From the NCBI GenBank assembly GCA_900491605.1, contig UESW01004555.1:86614-150613 (forward strand): a DNA stretch of 64,000 nucleotides, given 5' to 3'. How positions within the stretch are numbered: the first letter of the stretch is position 1; every line of letters starts with the position of its first letter. The notes beneath the pieces were generated by a model. That model was not told the DNA's origin. It ran no database searches and worked only from the letters and a program-made list of their open reading frames with translations. This document shows, piece after piece, positions 22,901 to 32,950 of this stretch. Origin of the DNA: Calamus simplicifolius. Taxonomy: Eukaryota > Streptophyta > Magnoliopsida > Arecales > Arecaceae. Made by a program: the position numbers and the translations under genes.

Positions 22901-25900
22901 ATGCTTTTGTTATTCCCTCTTGAATTATTACTCATCAATTTGTAGACTGCAGACATTTTGCATTGCTCCCTCTTACGTTCTGTGATGAAGATGTAACTCT
23001 CTTTCCTGTTAAATCAACTGAATTAATTATTAACTGAGATGCATTGTGGAAGCTTTGACATGTAATCTTCAATAACAGGATGCTAAGTGTCAAATTTATT
23101 TACATTGTGCTTGTATTACCTATTCAAAATGCTGCTTTATAACTAAGGTAATCCTTTGTGGTACATAGATCTATCTTACAGGACTTCTGATTGTAATTTA
23201 ATAACCTTCTTCCCTCTTTTATTAACTGACAGTGGCAGCTTTGAATGATGACCCAATTCGTGAATGGATTCTCACAGAAGGAAAGGCCACTCAAATAAAA
23301 AGAATTAGTCCCATCGGCGGTGGCTGTATCAATGATGCAAGGCTATATGATACAGATTCTGGTTCTTTCTTTGTTAAGACAAACAGGCATGACAAGTTTT
23401 AGATATTCACTTGCAAAAGTTAATTTGCATTTTCCTTCTATTTTTTGTGCTGTTACATAAGATAAAATATAGTGGTTCTCCAATAAAGAGAAGGAAAGTT
23501 TCTGAATGATCAATATCTGGCCATGCTGTTCCACATGTTCATAATACTAATTATGGACCATCCATCAAAAATCAATTATTGAGTACTACTTTGAAGAAAC
23601 AAAACTTTATAACATTGTCATGTTTATAGAAACAATTCTAAAATTAATGTGTTATTTATATGCCATGAAGGCCAGATTTTTAATGTTGAAAAGTTAGAAC
23701 TTGTAATCATATTTGTAAACTAGATATTCTGGATTAGTTCTCTTAGAGCTAAACTTTGTAATTCAGCTAAATGCTGGAAGATGTTAAGAAAATGTTGCAA
23801 ACTAACCTATTATGCGGAGAGAGCCGAAGTAATTTTGTATACTGGAGCATCTTGATAATACATGGCAGCATTGAACAAATTCAGGAGTTTGTGATATCCT
23901 GTAAATAGTAAAAAATGTGAGGGTAATGGTCTGGAGAATTAGGTCTAGTGTGGAAATTGACGGGCAAGACTGGCTTTTATCATCATTTTCATTTTATTTT
24001 TCTTGATTTCAAACAAATCAAAAGATTTTAATGTGGAACAATTGAAATGGCGATTATCTAAAACCTTATGAGGCAGCCCTTTTGGATCAGTCTTGTCCTG
24101 CAAGTCATTCTGTTGTGAGTGCACATGTAACTACAAATTCATAATCTATTCACAATCTTTCAAATGTTAGCATTAATGTTTTTCCTTTCTATTTATCTTT
24201 TCTTTAATTCTTCTAGCATCGAATGAGAATGGCGTAGGATGTTCCAACTCACTCTAATATGTATCTTTAATCTCTGCATAACCAGCCTATCAACTCATTG
24301 CTTTGTGCTTTCCTAAATTATCGTGCATCCTAAATCCTGATTATGCAAAAATTGAGTTTAACCTTAAATACCATGGGTCAACCGTGAATTGTGGGATGTT
24401 TTGCATGCCACTCTGTAGGCAAGCTTATCTATGTGAATACCTCACAAACATTCCTCTAGTGTTCATGCTATTGGCCAGTGTTTATTAGCACATAATGGGT
24501 TTACTTCGTGGCCCTTTTGCCAATGTTTCATCACATTGATCAATCTAACCAAACCTGTTCAACTAAAATTAGGGTTGTCATGCACCAATTTCAGGAGGCC
24601 GGAACTCTCCATGAATGAATTGAGCAAATTATGTTATGTAAACCTGAAAACTTTAAGACATATAAAACTTTTGAAGATTTTGCTTTGTTGTTAGCACTTG
24701 CAGACCAGATTCCTTACTCTGGTAGTTTCTAATTTATTCAAATATAGTCACATCTTAATATGAATGAGCAAAAACAAAAACAAAAAATGGCTGTGTTGTA
24801 AGCCTAATTTATCAACACTCATGAAATCATAACTTTCTGTTACATCTGCATGCAAAATTAAAGCTCTCTGTTCTTTTCTTAATATAATATTAGTTAATGG
24901 TTACTGAAGTTAGAATTCTCTGAATTCTGAAATTTATGGTTTCTCTGTTAATATTGTTGTGCTGGTTTATGCATTAATGAAGCCAGCTTAGTTTGACTTC
25001 AATCATATACTTTATATGGTCATATATAGTTGTTTATGATAAAAGTATTCTTATTTTCTGATTGAGAAAAAACCTCAGTTATATTGCGATTTGACTCAGA
25101 ACAATTGGTCCATCAATGTTTGAAGGAGAGGCTCTGGGTTTGAGTGCAATGTACGCCACCAAATCAATTCGTGTTCCAAAGCCATATAAGGTAATTAAAC
25201 AATATCCAGATCTTATTTTCCCCCACACAATTTTCACCCTCAAAGCCCTCTAGTTGGTAAAAGAAGTTACTTCTTATGATATGAAGTCTTGTAGGTTGGA
25301 CCTTTACCAACCGGTGGTTCCTATATCATCATGGAATTTGTCAAGTTTGGAGCTTCCAGGGCAAATCAGGTGATACTAATTTATTATGCTTCACCTAGAA
25401 GCTAGCATTGAAGATGATCTTTGTTTAACCATATATATGCTCTCAGTCAGTTCTAGGAAGAAAGCTTGCTGAAATGCATAAAGCTGGGAAATCAGAAAAG
25501 GGTTTTGGATTTGATGTTGATAATACAATTGGCAGGTGAAATTTCTCACAGAAATTGTTTTGAGCTAATATACTAAAAATGTTTTGAAGATATTGCATCT
25601 GTGTGCATAAAAATGTCCCTGCATTACCCTGCTTCTTTGTGGAAAAGGCCATTAAGTTGTTATAGACCACTGTTCTGTTTCATGTCCAAAATTATATTGG
25701 GTTTTGCATTCCCTATTATGTTTGGATTCTTTTTCTCTCCTGCTTATCCTCTTTGCCCATGTTGCATATGCCTCTTTGTCTAATCATTTTTCAGCATGTC
25801 GTGAGCCTCTTGCATTTGGTCACAAGGACTGATCATATTTATTACTTTTGGTTTCCATGCTCTGAAACCTTCAATTGTCTTGCTGTAGTACTCCCCAGAT

Positions 25901-28608
25901 AAACACTTGGTCTTCAGATTGGATTGAGTTTTTTGCTGAGCATAGATTGGGCTACCAGCTAAGATTGGCACGGGATCTGTATGGAGACTCTAGTATATAT
26001 GAAAAAGGTACTTCAGTTCTTGAGACAACTTGCTTTTTTCTTTCTTTCCTTTTCTGGGTATTAGTGGATAGTGATACTGTATAATTCTAAAAACTCTGTT
26101 GGCATCCAAATATGTAGAAAACTTGTCTGTGTCTGTCTCTACCATGAATTCCCTCCGCATCCAAATCTATGTATACACATACATGCTTTGGATGCTTGAA
26201 AAGTTAAATCTTCAATGTATGGTAGACATGCTTTGGATGTTTCAGGAGAAGTTAAATCCATAATGGAATCAAATAAATGGGATATCATTATTGATCATCA
26301 TAAAGATTCTTGTTAGGGCAATTGTTCCAAGATATTAAATGCCACTATATTCGACTAGAAAAGTTTATGTCATAATTTTTGGCCATGGCAGAGAGGACGA
26401 CCTTTCTGAAGTCAAGAAAGACTTTTGTCATAGAGCAGAAAAGAACCATATAGAGCAATTGACAACAATAAGAAGCAGGGAAAAAATAATCAGAAGGAAG
26501 GAAGAGGAAAGAATGGGAGTAAAGAGGTGTACGATTACTATCAGGAGTCTCAAGTGTTTTTTTTTCCCCTTTGGACAGGTCAGCAGATCGTAAAGAATAT
26601 GCAATCACTTTTTGAAGGTGTTGTCATTGAACCATGCTTACTTCATGGTGATTTATGGAGTGGGAACATCAGTTGTGATACAAATGGTGATCCTGTTATA
26701 TTAGATCCAGCATGTTACTGTAAGTTTGAATCAAATTTGTTACGTTGTAGCACATTATGGTTAACATTTTCATTTTATCATCTGATGATGAATCAAGTAG
26801 TATAGTACTGGTATATTTGAATCTTTTTTCATGATTTTCAAAAAAAGCTTGAAATAATGAACTCTCAGGATTTCAAAATAATTGTGTGTTGAGAGGAATA
26901 TATGCAGTTGTAATGGACATACATACTTATATACATGCATGCACCCATCATCTTAGGTTCTGTTTGGTTGGCTGCATCTCAACTTATAATTGAGATGCAG
27001 CAAGTAGAGCTCCAAGCATGTTCAGCAACTCATGTTACATATCAGACTCAAATGCTGCATCTCAATCTGCAGTCAAATGATTGTAGGATGAGATGCGGTG
27101 TCCCAAGATCAACATGGTTTCAGGACTCTTTCTGTCTGTTCTAACTCAAGTTTGCACACTTCCAACTCCTCTCCCTTCGCTTACATGAGCTGAGCTGTTT
27201 CCCATGCACTCTAATACAGCTATCCACTATTCCAACACCACTCCCATGAGCCAGTCTGGCACTTGGAGCAATCATCCCGGCATTTCAATGGAGAAATCCA
27301 ACGCTCTGATTGGTCATCCTTGCTCTTAGACTGGCCACCCTGAGCTCCAATCAAACACTTTCGCACTTTATTCCTCCGTCCATTAATGTAGGAGAGAGGA
27401 AGGAGAACATTGTTCATGATGTAGTCTCCAAGACCAGTGTAGTCCATGAGTTAGGGCATGCTGGCCAATTGAGAATACCCAGCAAGCATTCAAGACAATA
27501 GTTGATAAGGTCTTCCTCTGTGATGACCTACAAATCATTTGGTCATCTATAAAGAGGGCTGCCCTCATGCCTTACTTGTTTTCAATGAAATGGCAATGAA
27601 AGGGAAGTAGATTCCAGCTGTTGTCTTCCAAACAGAGTTATTTCAATCACCTTCATTAGCGCTGCAACCCTTCAGTTGCAATGAACCAAACAATACCTTC
27701 TTTTTCTTTTTCAAACTCAACAAATTGTTCCGTTGAACTATCATACATTGAAATATGGAACCATTAAATGAATGCGGCCTGAAAGCATTTTGTTTCCTAC
27801 AATAATCTCAAGTTTGTTTGTGTACAGATGGGCACAATGAAGCAGAATTTGGAATGTCATGGTGTGCTGGATTTGGTGGATCATTTTATAATTCCTATTT
27901 TGAGGTATTATCTTTTATTTCCTGTATATAAAATTAATGAAAGAATAATACAATGAATGCTGGAACTAGTACCGAGTTCTATATAGGATTCAAGGTGTAA
28001 GATTGACTCTGAATAATTGGGATTTTGCTTGTTGGTTATAAATGTTTTATATGTGTGAATTTTCAAGATGGTAAGTGACAATGTTTTCTTAGTGCTCTTA
28101 AAGGCAAAATTCCCTCGTGTCTGTCATTTTATGCAAGTCAGTAGACTTAAATTTTACAATTGCAGGAAGTTATAATTTGCCATGAGATAAAACACAACAA
28201 CAAAGTCCTTTTTATAATTGTGTGATAAGAATAGGAGCCTTTATATCATCATCTTGGTTATTTTAGCAAGTTGGAATGTATGCTGTCACCTGGAGACACC
28301 AATATTCACTTTAGTGCATTAAATAAAGCATGCAGATTTTTCTTTTTCTTTCTTTCTTTCATGCACAATGCTTGTAAGCCCCTCCCATGCGCCATCATTA
28401 CTCCTTTTCTGCAGGTTAACTGAATTATTTCCGGAATAATTTCTTATTTCCTTTCATTCAGGTTATGCCGAAACAGCCTGGCTTCGAGAATCGAAGGGAC
28501 TTGTACATGCTGTATCATTACTTGAATCACTATAATTTATTTGGGTCAGGATACCGGTCTTCGGCTATGTCCATCATTGATGACTACTTACGGATGCTAA
28601 AAGCTTAG
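10834..28608 (+). CDS. FN3K: Fructosamine-3-kinase family protein, plastid-targeted (9 coding exons)
   Basis: Exons read from splice sites and frame: 10834-10939, 23233-23386, 25100-25190, 25295-25369, 25447-25535, 25889-26007, 26579-26719, 27828-27904 and 28462-28608. They sum to 999 bp, exactly 332 residues plus stop, and every junction keeps phase. Residues 1-35 are rich in S, R and A (MGHVGAVSASPFSLPCSRRF...) and look like a chloroplast transit peptide. The mature part begins MAALNDDPIREWIL. Kinase landmarks are the P-loop with GGGCIN, the catalytic HGDLWSGN, the metal-binding DPACYYGHNEAEFGMSW and a C-terminal YRSSAMSIIDDYLRMLKA. The family phosphorylates ketosamines on glycated proteins so that the sugar falls off (protein repair). 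Plant enzymes mainly act on ribulosamines and erythrulosamines in plastids. The P-loop cysteine matches the redox-switch cysteine known in Arabidopsis FN3K. Intron 1 is about 12.3 kb because a gypsy element sits in it. Intron 2 seems to start with GC. Confidence 0.93.
10940..11826 (+). other. FN3K intron 1, part left of the retroelement
   Basis: This is ordinary AT-rich intron sequence after the donor GTGAGTACC. No other gene was seen. With the right part (22807-23232), the intron would be about 1.3 kb without the insertion. Confidence 0.7.
11832..12883 (+). repeat. 5' LTR of the Tat element
   Basis: The 1,052-bp LTR starts TGATACGGTCTCC and ends GGCATCAACA. A TATA-like GGTATAAGAAGAGGACCCC is at 12639-12657 and the U5 motif ACTGACTTGGGCGTCGGAGG at about 12724. 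A GC-rich minisatellite fills 11935-12390. It is 86 bp longer than the 3' LTR, mainly because of this repeat. Confidence 0.93.
11935..12390 (+). repeat. GC-rich minisatellite inside the LTR
   Basis: Imperfect repeats of CTCCGGCCTCCAGCGTCGG, CTCCGGCCTTTGGCTTCGG and shortened versions are arranged in mixed order. The same array, with different copy order and number, is in the 3' LTR (about 21945-22300). It creates long chance open frames rich in P, A, S and R. Confidence 0.9.
12886..12898 (+). promoter_or_regulatory. Candidate primer binding site
   Basis: TTGGCATGCCAGG starts three bases after the 5' LTR. The element at 43294-49239 has TTGGCGCGCCAGG at the matching place. The tRNA was not identified. 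Confidence 0.5.
13119..14420 (+). pseudogene. Tat gag (broken)
   Basis: The first frame, 13119-13865, carries RRAEQRLDEYHQRLEELSHR and then the capsid core (FRLPQLDPYDGTTDPLDHLK, AAQAWYSRLPP, QLERSFLAHF). A frameshift near 13860 moves the reading to KDFVARLKEAALEVYNLDDS. The C-terminal part CWYHRDYGHDTEDCRHLKKA (about 14300-14375) is followed by an in-frame TAG. Gag packages the RNA into virus-like particles. This copy could not make a full product. Confidence 0.85.
14590..15060 (+). pseudogene. Tat protease domain
   Basis: The frame 14613-15044 contains ILVDSGSSVGVLSYEAF, the aspartic-protease active site (D-S-G), and then the flap and core region (MGFTGDSVSVEGEI, YNAILGRPGLN). It is separated from gag and from the reverse transcriptase by stops or frameshifts. 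Confidence 0.85.
15119..16075 (+). pseudogene. Tat reverse transcriptase
   Basis: The frames 15119-15340, 15458-15847 and 15848-16132 give the linker (FLRANADIFAWLSSDMSGV), the palm motifs CVDFIDLNKACPKDSFPLP and VMPFGLKNARATYQRLMN, the catalytic YVDDM near 15760, and the thumb (KFLGFMVTRRGIEANLDKV). In-frame stops (TAG at 15338 and 15846, among others) break it. The DLNKACPKDSFPLP block is typical of Tat-lineage enzymes. Confidence 0.9.
16090..16600 (+). pseudogene. Tat RNase H (reverse-transcriptase linked)
   Basis: Split frames encode the RNase H region: KPVYYTSKVLHDAETG near 16258-16305 and VVTDQPLKTILACPDTSGRL at about 16390. The first catalytic aspartate lies in frame-shifted sequence (VCVDTNDAQKP). 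Confidence 0.75.
16607..16990 (+). pseudogene. Second RNase H domain (Tat-specific)
   Basis: The frame from 16610 reads ILHVDGASNSQGSGAGLIL and then NNQAEYEALLSGIRLARELG, the two acidic signatures of the additional RNase H that Tat elements acquired. A TAG at about 16799 cuts the frame. Confidence 0.85.
16966..18230 (+). pseudogene. Tat integrase
   Basis: The frame 16966-17958 contains the zinc-binding region (HEGICGSHLGGRALAYKALR, CDSCQCHANIQHQ) and the start of the catalytic core (WGMDILGPFPPASGQRKFLL, KWIEAEALAKITEGKV). After a frameshift at about 17630 the core continues as LVTDNGRQFDNAAFREFC, and the C-terminal part (YHTTPRAPTGETPFSLVFGT) is in the frame from 17813. The enzyme inserts the cDNA; this copy is broken. 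Confidence 0.88.
18398..18690 (+). repeat. 24-bp tandem repeats downstream of integrase
   Basis: Units of about 24 bp, AAAGCCCGGCTCCGCGTCGG followed by CACT or CACCT, repeat about a dozen times with decay toward the right. They lie in the 3' non-coding region between pol and the end of the antisense gene, as is common in Tat elements. Confidence 0.9.
18995..21540 (-). pseudogene. Antisense gene of the Tat element (gypsy-type transposon protein), spliced
   Basis: On the minus strand there is a TATA box (GGTTATAAAAGGG, about 21538-21526), an ATG at 21381 and then a conserved domain. The domain runs through EWTASTMSAQDIVNLGARYN (about 21150), AGLRLPIHPFILNLLDRYS and LYLPTSIKGWKDKFFF (about 20750). 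It resembles the 'putative gypsy type transposon' (Transposase_28) family. A probable intron is 20539-20456 (GTGAGC ... pyrimidine tract ... GATATAG). A second, 19804-19726 (GTAAGC ... TTTATCCAG), keeps the frame and joins CGAPL to SVEFDDCYEGHLGP. The C-terminus (19308-18997) is a coiled coil of repeated AEAE/KA units ending GLEPDEVPEDNLAPSDP. Stops near 21300 and about 21030 and frameshifts show decay. Its function is unknown. It runs opposite to both the element and FN3K. Confidence 0.75.
20205..20219. repeat. Poly-C run
   Basis: A run of about 15 C lies inside the antisense gene and is a likely site of slippage or assembly error. It coincides with a change of open frame on the minus strand. 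Confidence 0.8.
21836..22801 (+). repeat. 3' LTR of the Tat element
   Basis: The 966-bp LTR starts TGATACGGCTGATTG and ends GGCAGCAACA. The TATA-like GGTATAAGAAGAGGACCCC is at about 22557-22575. It shows numerous substitutions and repeat-number changes against the 5' LTR, so the insertion is not recent. Confidence 0.93.
22807..23232 (+). other. FN3K intron 1, part right of the retroelement
   Basis: AT-rich intron sequence ends in the acceptor CTTCCCTCTTTTATTAACTG then ACAG. No other feature was seen. Confidence 0.7.
23387..25099 (+). other. FN3K intron 2 with a likely GC-AG splice pair
   Basis: Exon 2 reads ...TTTGTTAAGACAAACAG and is followed by GCATGACAAG. Exon 3 begins after AG at 25098-25099. 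Joining AACAG to AACAATTGG gives KTNR-TIGPSMFEG, the length and sequence expected for the family, so the donor is AG|GCATGA. A canonical but weak alternative (GACAA|GTTTTA at 23396) would keep frame and add HDK. RNA evidence is needed to choose. Confidence 0.6.
26954..27693. mobile_element. Candidate MITE in FN3K intron 7
   Basis: Inverted ends GGTTCTGTTTGGTTGG (26954) and, reverse-complemented from 27693, GGTATTGTTTGGTTCA resemble the TGTTTGGTT termini of many plant miniature elements. Flanking triplets are TTA on the left and TTC on the right, a near match to the TTA duplication of PIF/Harbinger elements. No transposase was seen. The length is about 740 bp. Confidence 0.45.
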
Positions 28609-30002
28609 ATGTCCTGTGTGACATAAGAACGTTCCATCCGTCTTTGTGTATCAACTTGTTCAAATTATGTGCACGCATTGCTGCAAAGGAAATTCTTTTT
28701 GTGAATTGCTGCATTTCCCTTGTAGAAAACTTCCATCTGTTTACTTGTATAGCCATGTATCGAGTATTGCGCATCACCTTGGATGATGTACAAGTTGAGA
28801 GGATATGAATGTTCTCATGGACACTGTTTCAGAGTTCAGGTGAGCTGCAAGAGGGCAAGAAAAGCTAGGGTTATGAATTGGTCCGAACCCAACAGAGATC
28901 GCAGAATATCTTTCGATTTGACTTCGGATGGTAGAATTCAAGCTTGAATGATTGATGCTGGTATTGAGATTTGCTTCAGTGCGATCTGAACTGGATAGGA
29001 GATGACAAATCGTTCGTCAAAACTAACTGTAGCTTGAGTTATTTTATTATTTCTTAGTTAAATTACTAGGTGGTGCAGGGTTATCAGGGTTATTTTCACG
29101 GGGTTCTAGCTCTGTAGGCTGTTGCTTTACGGCAGCGAAGTTGGAGAGGTAGGTGGCCCTTCTTCGGTGGGACCGGTTTGGATCGCTTCTGGCGGTGATC
29201 ACCTCTCACCGATCCCCCCGCTGACCCGTGCGAAGAAGTTTTGCTGGTAGCTTTGTTGTTATTATTACGGAAATGTTTTTGTGCACTGCCTTCTCGGCAC
29301 AAAGGAGCATATTGGCTGTGAGCCCGTGTAAGTGCCCATGTCACAATTCAAGTGCACATCTTCTCTGCATAAAAGGTATGCATTGAACATGTGCATTGGC
29401 TGCATGCCCATGTAAGTGGTTTATTGAACCACATCGCATTTCATATGCGTGTTGACATAGATGCATGTTCGATGTACGTCTTTATGCATTGAGGATGGTG
29501 CACAAAAACTTTTCTTATTGTTAGATCCATCGAGTTGTGCACCTCAATGGAGCCATTGCGATTTCCAAGCCTGTGAGAGCTGGACTTATTCCATCTTTTT
29601 CTTGGTGTAGGCAATTTCTATTTTACTGTGCTTCAGTCTTAAAAGAGTGAAATAAGGATTTGAATAACTTGGACATGATTGAAAAACACAACGCTTCCTT
29701 TCCCAGACCCGCTACCTAATCCTAAACTGGCCCGAAATGTAAGGCATGAGTACCAGAAATAAATCTTGTGAGTTTCTAAATTTGGGTTTGATTTTCAAAG
29801 TTGTTCATTTTTTGCTTGATGAAAAGGTACTGCTGTGCCTAATTTGCTGTCGTTCGATCTTACTTCATGTAAATACTTAGGCGAGTTATAGATTGGGATT
29901 GCACCATTACTCTTGCGCCATGGCATATGTACAAAAAAATTTTTGGGAATAAGAGGAATGGAGTCAAAGAGCAGCGAGCAATAGATGCCCAAGAACTTTG
30001 TG
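28609..30002. other. FN3K 3' region and intergenic DNA
   Basis: It contains the FN3K 3' untranslated region and about 1.2 kb without a recognisable gene. A candidate miniature element is listed separately at 29272-29511. Confidence 0.5.
29272..29511. mobile_element. Candidate small inverted-repeat element
   Basis: GTTTTTGTGCAC at about 29274 is matched by the inverted GTGCACAAAAAC at about 29499-29510. Two partly repeated blocks inside read GGCTG then GCCC(A/G)TGTAAGTG. No clear target duplication was found. Confidence 0.35.
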
Positions 30003-30007
30003 CAGGA

Positions 30008-30680
30008 TGTTGGTTGTTAATCCTGATCCAGTTGTTATTTTATTTTTGAATAAGTCTTATCGTGTCCTATTATTTAGGAACCAGTTTGTTTATTTGTTAC
30101 TAGTACAGACACGAGCGTAACCATTCGGAGGCAAGGGGCCCATTGCAACTGCTACAGTAGATAGGGCATTCTTTGGTATGAAGATAGTAAAGAATCGACT
30201 TCGCAACCGAATGGGTGATGAGTTGATGAATGATTGTTTGGTTGTGTACATTGAAAAAGATATATTTAGTAGCTTGTCAAATGAATCTATCATGAATTAT
30301 TTTTAAAATATGAAAAATCGTAGGGGTCAATTGTAAGTCAAATTTTAATATCGAGAATAATATTTAGCTTTTGTATTATTTACTTTTGACTTCTAATACA
30401 AAGTATGTTTGTGTGTAACTTTTTATACATTGTGCCCCCCTGGACAAAAATCCTGGATCCGTCCCTGAGTGCAGAATATGTCGATCATGGAGCCTAGTTT
30501 TTAGGATTTAGTTTCCGACTTTTGGTTGTGTTGATGATATTTCTTGCCGATATAAAGGCTATTTAGTGGAATAAAATAAATAGATATTTTACCATTTCAG
30601 ATAAGAAAATCTTCTCGTTTACTGCATCTCCTCTCAATTTTATCTTCTCTGCATTTCTTCTAAATTATTTTTATCCATCA
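30008..30680 (+). repeat. 5' LTR of the copia element (interrupted)
   Basis: The LTR is about 310 bp, lying as 30008-30104 and 30468-30680 around an insertion. It carries a TATA-like GATATAAAGGC at about 30549. The 3' LTR at 42968-43275 is uninterrupted and gives the original sequence GTTACTAGTGCAGAATATG. Confidence 0.92.
30105..30467. mobile_element. 363-bp insertion inside the copia 5' LTR
   Basis: The insertion begins ACAGACACGAGCGTAACC and ends TGGATCCGTCCCTG. Comparison with the intact 3' LTR shows it entered at ACTAGT|GCAG, with AGT present on both sides (a possible 3-bp duplication). The termini are weakly inverted (CAGACACG and CAGGGACGG). The family was not assigned. Confidence 0.75.
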
Positions 30681-30700
30681 GTGGTATCGGAGCAGGCAAA

Positions 30701-31620
30701 ATGAATGGTCCTGTTCAAATTTCAGTTCCTATCCTGAATGGAAAAAATTACAACCGGTGGAGTATTCAAATGAGAGTTCTTTTCGATTACCATGAGTTGC
30801 TAGGTGTCGTGGAGGATGGAGTTGCTACACTTGCAGAGAATGCAAATGATGCCCAAAGGAATGTCCATCGTGAAAGCAAGAAAAGGATAAGAAGGCTTTA
30901 TATCTCATCCATCAAGGGATGAATGATGAAGTATTTGAGAAGATTGCAGATGCGACAACATCAAAGCAAGCATGGGATATCTTGATGACAGCATATAAAG
31001 GTGCGGAGAAAGTTAAGAAGGTAAAACTCCAAACTTTAAGACATCAATATGAGCTCCTACAAATGGAGTCCTCTGAAGCTATTGCTACTTATATTAGTCG
31101 AGTTCTTGCTTTGACAAATAAAAGCAAAATATATGGAGAGGAGTACAAAGAGCAGACTAAAGTGGAGAAATCTGCGGACACTCACACCAAAATTTGAGCA
31201 CTGGCAGCAATAGAAGAAGCCCATGATCTGTCCCAGATGACTGTTGAAGAGTTGTCAGGCTCATTAGAAGCGCATGAACAAAGAATGAATGAGAAGGAGA
31301 CAGAGAAGCCGATTGAGCAAGCCTTCCAAAGCCAAGTTTCTTTCAAAGGTGATCAAGGTGGTGAAACAAGTCAAAGGCATGGTGGTTCTCGTGGTAGAGG
31401 ACAGGCACATGGTGTTTACTTCAACAAAGGTCATGGTGGCCATAATAACAATTTTCAAGTAGGTGGTAATGACCAAGAAAAATCAAATTTTTGGCAATTA
31501 GCAGAATTCAAGAGGTCGTGGTTGCAGACGTGGTAGAGGAAGGTATGACATATCTAATATTGAATGTTATCATTGTCATAAACGTGGCCACTATTCAAAT
31601 AAGTGCAAAGACAAAATAGT
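30701..31620 (+). pseudogene. Copia gag
   Basis: It starts MNGPVQISVPILNGKNYNRW. A frameshift near 30900 moves the reading to KALYLIHQGMNDEVFEKIAD, and a TGA near 31196 and another frameshift near 31500 follow. The zinc knuckle CYHCHKRGHYSNKC (about 31565-31606) has the CX2CX4HX4C spacing. Three breaks make it inactive. Confidence 0.88.
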
Positions 31621-31692
31621 ACCCAAAGGCTCACTATGTGCAAGGAGATGGTGATGATGTTGATGGCGATCATACCCTTTTGATAGTCACTG

Positions 31693-32950
31693 TGGTGCGG
31701 GCACCAGGATCAAGCAGAGGATTCTTAACCCTCTATGGATATCTGATTAGTTATGATTCAAGTCTTGAGTTGAAAAATAAAGTTTAGTTTATTTTGAGTC
31801 CCGTCCAGTTCATTTTATTCTAAATTGAGTCCTATCCAGTTCAGTTTATTTTAATGTGAGTCCTGTAGTAAGTTCATCAGCTTACAAGAGGAGACATCAG
31901 TATTGGAGCAGAAGACAAGGCCATCACAGTCAGACAGAGCAGCTGCTAAATTCAAGTTGGTGCCACACCTACTCAAGTAGCCCACATGCCACCTAGCAGA
32001 GCAAGCAACCTTCCGATCTGAATGATCATTTTCTCATTTGGCAGATGCCGATTTCATGTCAAATTAAGCTATCGCTGATTACATCTCAATCATATCTAGT
32101 AGATCACCTGCCTCATATGGACGCCACAGATTTCATGCCGAATCCAGCTGCTGCTGATTGCATCTAAAGATCACCTTCCTCATCTGGATGCTGCAGATTT
32201 CATGCCAAATTTGATTAGGGCACCTTTTTTTCTTTTCTCTCTTTCCATATCTGTATTTTCTTGGGCCCCAAGTCTCTTGCTCTATAAAAGAGACCTCTTG
32301 TATGAATGATGTATCTTTTATTATTAATCAATCAATCCAAGTTTTGAGTTATTGTGATTTTTGTTAATTGGTTCTCTGGTGCTCTTGTTTCCCTCCTCCT
32401 GCGCATGCCAACATCCCAAGTTTCCAGAGAAACCCTGGCCACACCTTTGTCTTCCAATAGTGGACGCCCAAGAGCCCTTGGCCGCCTTCCCTTTTCTCTA
32501 CTCCTTCCTTGTCTCTTTGCCTCTATTCTAAATTTTCTCTATTATTCTTTAACCCTTGTATGGTGATCTTGCAGATCCTCAGTAGCCACGAATCCAGGAT
32601 TCAAGGTGATCGTCATCCAGTCAGCGGATACTTGGCCGCAGATCCGTGGGCTCAAGGCTTGGTCATCTAGGGTGCATCCGCAGGCAGAGCAACCCCTTCA
32701 ACACTTTGATCTTCCCCCTCTTGCTAGGTACACCCCTCTAATCTACTAGTAACTTTATTGTAGGAGAGCAAGCCCTACCGGGCTTCTTAGCCTCGGCGGT
32801 CCTTCTTCTTTATTTTTTAAGGAACTGTTTCGCGTGCGGATTTACTGTGAATTTTTCTGAATCCCTCTTAGGCTATTACTTTGGAAAAATAATCAACTAC
32901 AATCATTAATCATTAAAAAAAATTACTTGCATGCGAATCGTCCTGCATCA
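31693..32950 (+). repeat. 5' LTR of the nested chromovirus
   Basis: The 1,258-bp LTR has a TATA-like CTCTATAAAAGAGACC at about 32279. Over its first 180 bp I counted seven differences from the 3' LTR, all transitions. Confidence 0.93.

Noticed and set aside
26339..26593. 84-codon frame in FN3K intron 6
   Set aside because: It lies in the intron and runs over the acceptor of exon 7 in the wrong frame, with no domain.
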